Below are positions 61,045-64,000 of a DNA stretch of 64,000 nt, piece by piece. The first letter of the stretch is position 1; each line of letters begins with the position of its first letter. This DNA is from Rhodosalinus sediminis (GTDB taxonomy: Bacteria > Pseudomonadota > Alphaproteobacteria > Rhodobacterales > Rhodobacteraceae). The notes under the pieces were generated by a model. It searched no databases, was not told the origin of the DNA, and saw only the letters and a list, made by a program, of their open reading frames with translations. The DNA lies in assembly GCF_003385555.1 (NCBI RefSeq), contig NZ_QOHR01000001.1:62001-126000 (forward strand), written 5' to 3'. The translations under genes were made by a program, and so were the position numbers.

Positions 61045-61718
61045 GGGCGCTCGCCCTCCTCGCCACGCTCTGGGCGGGTGCGGCCGGGGCGGCGGAATGC
61101 CGGCTCGCGCTCCTGCTCGCCCTCGACGTGTCGAGTTCGGTGGACGCGGAGGAACACGCGCTCCAGCGCGAGGGGCTCGCCGCGGCGCTCGCCGCGCCCG
61201 AAATCCGGCGCGCGATCCTCGGCGAGGCGCCGGGGCACGTGGTGCTCGCCGTTTACGAGTGGTCGGGGCGCAACCAGCAGGACGTCGTGCTGCCCTGGAC
61301 GGTGCTCGACGGCGACGCCGCGATCGACCGGGCGGCGGCGGCGCTGCGCGGGGCGCCGCGCGCCTTCTCGCGGTTTCCGACGGCGGTGGGCTACGCGCTC
61401 GGCTTCGGGGTCGGGATGTTCCGGCGCGGGCCGGACTGCGCGCGCCGGGTGCTCGACGTTTCGGGCGACGGCATCGGCAACGACGGCTTCGAGCCCGTCC
61501 ACGCCTACCGCCATTTCGACTTTTCCGGCGTCACGGTGAACGGCCTCGCCGTGGGCGGCCACGATCCGCAGGTGCGGGACTACTACATGTTCGAGCTGCG
61601 CCGCGGCCCCGGCGCCTTCGTCGAATACGCCGAGGGCTACGCCGACTTCCGCCGCGCGATGGAGCGCAAGCTCCTGCGCGAGATCCGCGGCATGGTGATC
61701 GGGCGCGCGGGCGACTGA
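61041..61718 (+). CDS. Exported DUF1194 (VWFA-like) protein
   Basis: 225 residues from a GTG start overlapping gloA (GTGA). The signal peptide is about 1-18 (ALALLATLWAGAAGA). The MIDAS-like DVSSSVDAEEH motif lies near residue 30, as in von Willebrand A domains. SRFPTAVGYALGFGVGMF and VLDVSGDGIGNDG are the DUF1194 signatures. It is secreted to the periplasm and probably binds a metal ion and a partner protein; the function is unknown. Confidence 0.88.
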   Translation: MRALALLATLWAGAAGAAECRLALLLALDVSSSVDAEEHALQREGLAAALAAPEIRRAILGEAPGHVVLAVYEWSGRNQQDVVLPWTVLDGDAAIDRAAAALRGAPRAFSRFPTAVGYALGFGVGMFRRGPDCARRVLDVSGDGIGNDGFEPVHAYRHFDFSGVTVNGLAVGGHDPQVRDYYMFELRRGPGAFVEYAEGYADFRRAMERKLLREIRGMVIGRAGD

Positions 61719-61843
61719 GAGGGTGGCCCCGCGCTCGCGTCGGTTTCGACCGATGCGCGGCGGTGGCAGCGTCCCGGGCCGCCCCGGGTGCGCCCGCTGG
61801 CGTGATCCGGGCGATCGGGGCAGGGCGCGCCCGCCGGCTACGC

Positions 61844-63361
61844 TCACTCGGCCGAGACGCGCTCCTCGCTCTCCCATGTGCCGGCGGCGGCGAGGATGCG
61901 CTCGGGCGTCTCGAAGGCCTCGCGCAGGAGGCGTTCGTAGAGCGCGGCCTCCGCCGCGCGGTCGAGCGGCGCGTCGGCGCCGGAGACTATCATCAGCGCC
62001 TCTTCCAGCGCGGCGACGGTGCCCGAGCCCTCGTCGAACTGCGCCTTCTTGCGCCAGACGAGGCTCTCGGGCAGCAGGTCGGCCACCGCCTTGCGCAGGA
62101 TCCATTTCTCGGTCGTCGGCCCGGTGGATTCGCGCGCCTCCGGATCGGTGCGGCGCATCTTGAGGGTGGCGGGAATCGACTGCGCGAAGTCGATCAGGTC
62201 GCGGTCGAGGAAGGGCGTGCGCGCCTCGAGGCTTTCGGCCATGGTCACCCGGTCCACGCGCTGCAGGTTGATGTTGTGCATCGCGTTCAGTGACCGGGTG
62301 AGCTCCTGCGCGAGCTCGTGGGGGTGGTCGGCGTAGCCGTGGTGGTAGGTGTAGCCGGCGAAGAGCTCGTCGGCGCCCTCGCCGGTGAGCACCGCTTTCA
62401 CGTGCCGCGCCGCGAGGCGGGCGGCGAAATGCGTCGGCACCGCCGAGCGCACGAGGTCCACGTCCGCGCTTTCGAGGTGGTAGATCACATGCGGCAGGAC
62501 GCGGGCCACGTCGCGGGCGGTGAAGACCTCCTCGTAGTGGTCCGAGCCGATGTGCGCGGCGACCTCGCGCGCTGCGGCTAGGTCGGCGCTGCCCTCGGTG
62601 CCCACGGCGAAGGTCTTGAGCCGGTAGGGCGCGAGGCGCGCGGCGAGCGCGGCGATGATCGAGCTGTCGAGCCCACCGGAGAGGAAGCTGCCCACCTCGA
62701 CGTCGGCCAGCATCCATTTCGCCACCGCCTCGTCGAGGACGAGGCGCAGCTCGCCGGCCACGGCCTCCACGTCGAGGCCCGGCTCCTCCTCGGCGGCGCC
62801 GTGGGGCGTGCGGTACCACTGCCGCAGGCCGTCGCGGCTGTCGTAGAGCATGCCGGGGCCGATCGCCTCGACCGCCTCGACCTCGATGCCGTCGAAGGCC
62901 TTGAGCTCGGAGGCGAAGGCGAGGCCGCCGCCGATGCGCGCCATGTAGAGCGGCTTGATGCCCAAGGGATCGCGCGCGGCGATGATCCGCGTCTTCGTCG
63001 CCAGCACGAAGGCGAACATGCCGTCGAGCCGGGCGATCCAGCGCAATTCGCCCGAGCGGAAGAGATGCAGGATCGACTCGCTGTCGCTTTCGGTCTCGAA
63101 GGCGCTCTCGCCGAGGATCGCGCGCAGGTCGGCGTGGTTGTAGATCTCGCCGTTGGCCACCAGCAGGTCGCCCTTGTCCCAGATCGGCTGGCGCCCGTCC
63201 TCGGGGCCGATGATCGAGAGGCGGCAGTGCGCCATCACCACCGGCGCGCCCTGACCGCGCACCACCTCGACCGCGTCGGGGCCGCGGTGGGCGATCTTCG
63301 AGACCATCTTCTCGGCGAGCGACTCGTCGCCGATGTTCCAGAGACAGACAAATCCGCACAT
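61844..63361 (-). CDS. asnB: Glutamine-hydrolysing asparagine synthetase
   Basis: 505 residues from the ATG at 63361. Cys2 (MCGFVCLW) is the N-terminal nucleophile of the glutaminase domain (1-200; AHRGPDAVEV, NGEIYNHADL, DPLGIKPLY). The synthetase domain has the PP-loop SFLSGGLDSSIIAAL and GEGADELFAGY. It makes asparagine from aspartate, ATP and glutamine. Some paralogues act in polymer or natural-product amidation, but the size is that of true AsnB. Convergent with DUF1194. Confidence 0.93.
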   Translation of the reverse strand: MCGFVCLWNIGDESLAEKMVSKIAHRGPDAVEVVRGQGAPVVMAHCRLSIIGPEDGRQPIWDKGDLLVANGEIYNHADLRAILGESAFETESDSESILHLFRSGELRWIARLDGMFAFVLATKTRIIAARDPLGIKPLYMARIGGGLAFASELKAFDGIEVEAVEAIGPGMLYDSRDGLRQWYRTPHGAAEEEPGLDVEAVAGELRLVLDEAVAKWMLADVEVGSFLSGGLDSSIIAALAARLAPYRLKTFAVGTEGSADLAAAREVAAHIGSDHYEEVFTARDVARVLPHVIYHLESADVDLVRSAVPTHFAARLAARHVKAVLTGEGADELFAGYTYHHGYADHPHELAQELTRSLNAMHNINLQRVDRVTMAESLEARTPFLDRDLIDFAQSIPATLKMRRTDPEARESTGPTTEKWILRKAVADLLPESLVWRKKAQFDEGSGTVAALEEALMIVSGADAPLDRAAEAALYERLLREAFETPERILAAAGTWESEERVSAE

Positions 63362-63644
63362 GGGTCCATTCGCTTTCGCTGTGCCCGGACGCGGCGCCGG
63401 CCGGGCGCGCGGGGCGGCCGGCCGGAGGGCGCGTCGATATGGGCTGAAGCTTTCCGTGCGTCCGAGAGTAAGGGCTCCGCCCCGGGGCACAAGGGCGATT
63501 GCGACGCATCCGGCACACGAGACGTCGTTTTCAGGCCATGACTGGGGCGTCCTGCGGCACGCCCGGCACAGCTCGAGTACGGGGCGCGTTGCACCGGGCC
63601 GCGATCCGCTGGAAAATGGGGCCGCCAGAGGGAGGACGCCCGAG

Positions 63645-64000
63645 ATGACCGAGACCACGCGCGAGGCGCTGCGCGCCGCGGCGCTCGCCTATCACGCCGA
63701 GCCCGCGCCGGGGAAACTCGAGGTGCGGGCGACCAAGCCGCTCGCCAACGGCCGCGACCTCGCCCGCGCCTATTCGCCCGGCGTGGCGGAGGCGAGCCTC
63801 GAGATCGCGGGCGACGAGACCGCGGCGGCGCGCTACACCACGCGCGGCAACCTCGTGGGGGTGGTCACCAACGGTTCGGCGGTGCTCGGCCTCGGCGACA
63901 TCGGCCCGCTCGCGGCGAAGCCGGTGATGGAGGGCAAGGCGGTGCTCTTCAAGAAATTCGCCGGCATCGACTGCTTCGACGTCGAACTCGACGCGCGCGA
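63645..64000 (+). CDS. maeB: NADP-dependent malic enzyme, N-terminal part (cut by window end)
   Basis: The first ~118 codons are present: [20 protein letters not shown], then [20 protein letters not shown] and [20 protein letters not shown], the conserved malic-enzyme N-terminal domain. AlphaproteobacteriaI MaeB proteins of this type usually carry a C-terminal phosphotransacetylase-like domain, which would lie outside the window. The enzyme decarboxylates malate to pyruvate with NADP. GGGAGG precedes the ATG. Confidence 0.93.
   Translation, partial: MTETTREALRAAALAYHAEPAPGKLEVRATKPLANGRDLARAYSPGVAEASLEIAGDETAAARYTTRGNLVGVVTNGSAVLGLGDIGPLAAKPVMEGKAVLFKKFAGIDCFDVELDAR

Overview
The window is a stretch of very GC-rich chromosome (by eye about 70% or more, with third codon positions almost always G or C). 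The gene content points to an alphaproteobacterium of the order Rhodobacterales: FnrL next to hemN, an Mcl1-type malyl-CoA lyase, a TrcR/DUF1013 cell-cycle regulator, a COQ9 protein, a FYDLN_acid protein, a CpdB-type phosphodiesterase and the dnaX-ybaB-recR order with the SRP RNA beside it. I cannot resolve the genus. There is no phage, insertion sequence, plasmid or CRISPR array; it reads as core chromosome with small accessory patches.

Layout. 1-5.1 kb: end of a LuxR-type regulator, a nitrilase-family hydrolase, pheT, a phosphoribosyltransferase and ytoQ. 5.6-10.7 kb: a GST (minus strand), an MscS channel, then a UDP-sugar pair (epimerase and UDP-glucose dehydrogenase) and an EamA exporter. 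10.7-18.9 kb: a mostly minus-strand stress and envelope block: a candidate sRNA, a DUF892 ferritin-like protein, a DegP/DegQ protease, an alpha/beta hydrolase, a class I glutamine amidotransferase overlapping an amidoligase, a PRC-barrel protein, DUF4396 and two small membrane proteins. 19.3-25.9 kb: tRNA-Ala(GGC), a FYDLN_acid protein, a YgjP-like peptidase, a GntR regulator with an antiporter, accA, mcl1 and dgcN. 26.3-31.3 kb: a second DUF892 protein with an erythromycin-esterase-like protein, rpsU, COQ9, a quinone oxidoreductase and a methyltransferase. 31.5-39.9 kb: trcR, recR-ybaB-dnaX, SRP RNA, a 2',3'-cyclic phosphodiesterase, nudC, an SRPBCC protein and pheA. 40-47.2 kb: a di-haem membrane cytochrome and the yejABEF peptide importer. 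47.2-57.9 kb: an endo/exonuclease, hemN/fnrL, a P1 peptidase, two small cytochromes, a HExxH lipoprotein, lepA, a lower-GC hypothetical gene and thyX. 58-64 kb: a lipoprotein with its Slam-type outer-membrane partner, gloA, DUF1194, asnB and the start of a malic enzyme.

Four themes stand out. First, four perfect GGAAC-N16/17-CGTT promoters, the EcfG general-stress-response consensus, lie in intergenic DNA between 10.8 and 26.4 kb. They precede both DUF892 genes, the PRC-barrel gene and a ~78-nt candidate small RNA with exposed C-rich anti-Shine-Dalgarno segments; two degenerate copies precede the hydrolase and DUF4396 genes. Second, a repeated intergenic module occurs five times (two hairpins plus a conserved box containing GTATTTGGGCCAAGATG), four times directly after a stop codon in the sense direction. 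Third, a surface-lipoprotein/Slam pair sits at 58.1-60.5 kb. Fourth, an FNR box lies between hemN and fnrL. All functional statements come from reading the sequence and from family knowledge; no database search was possible.
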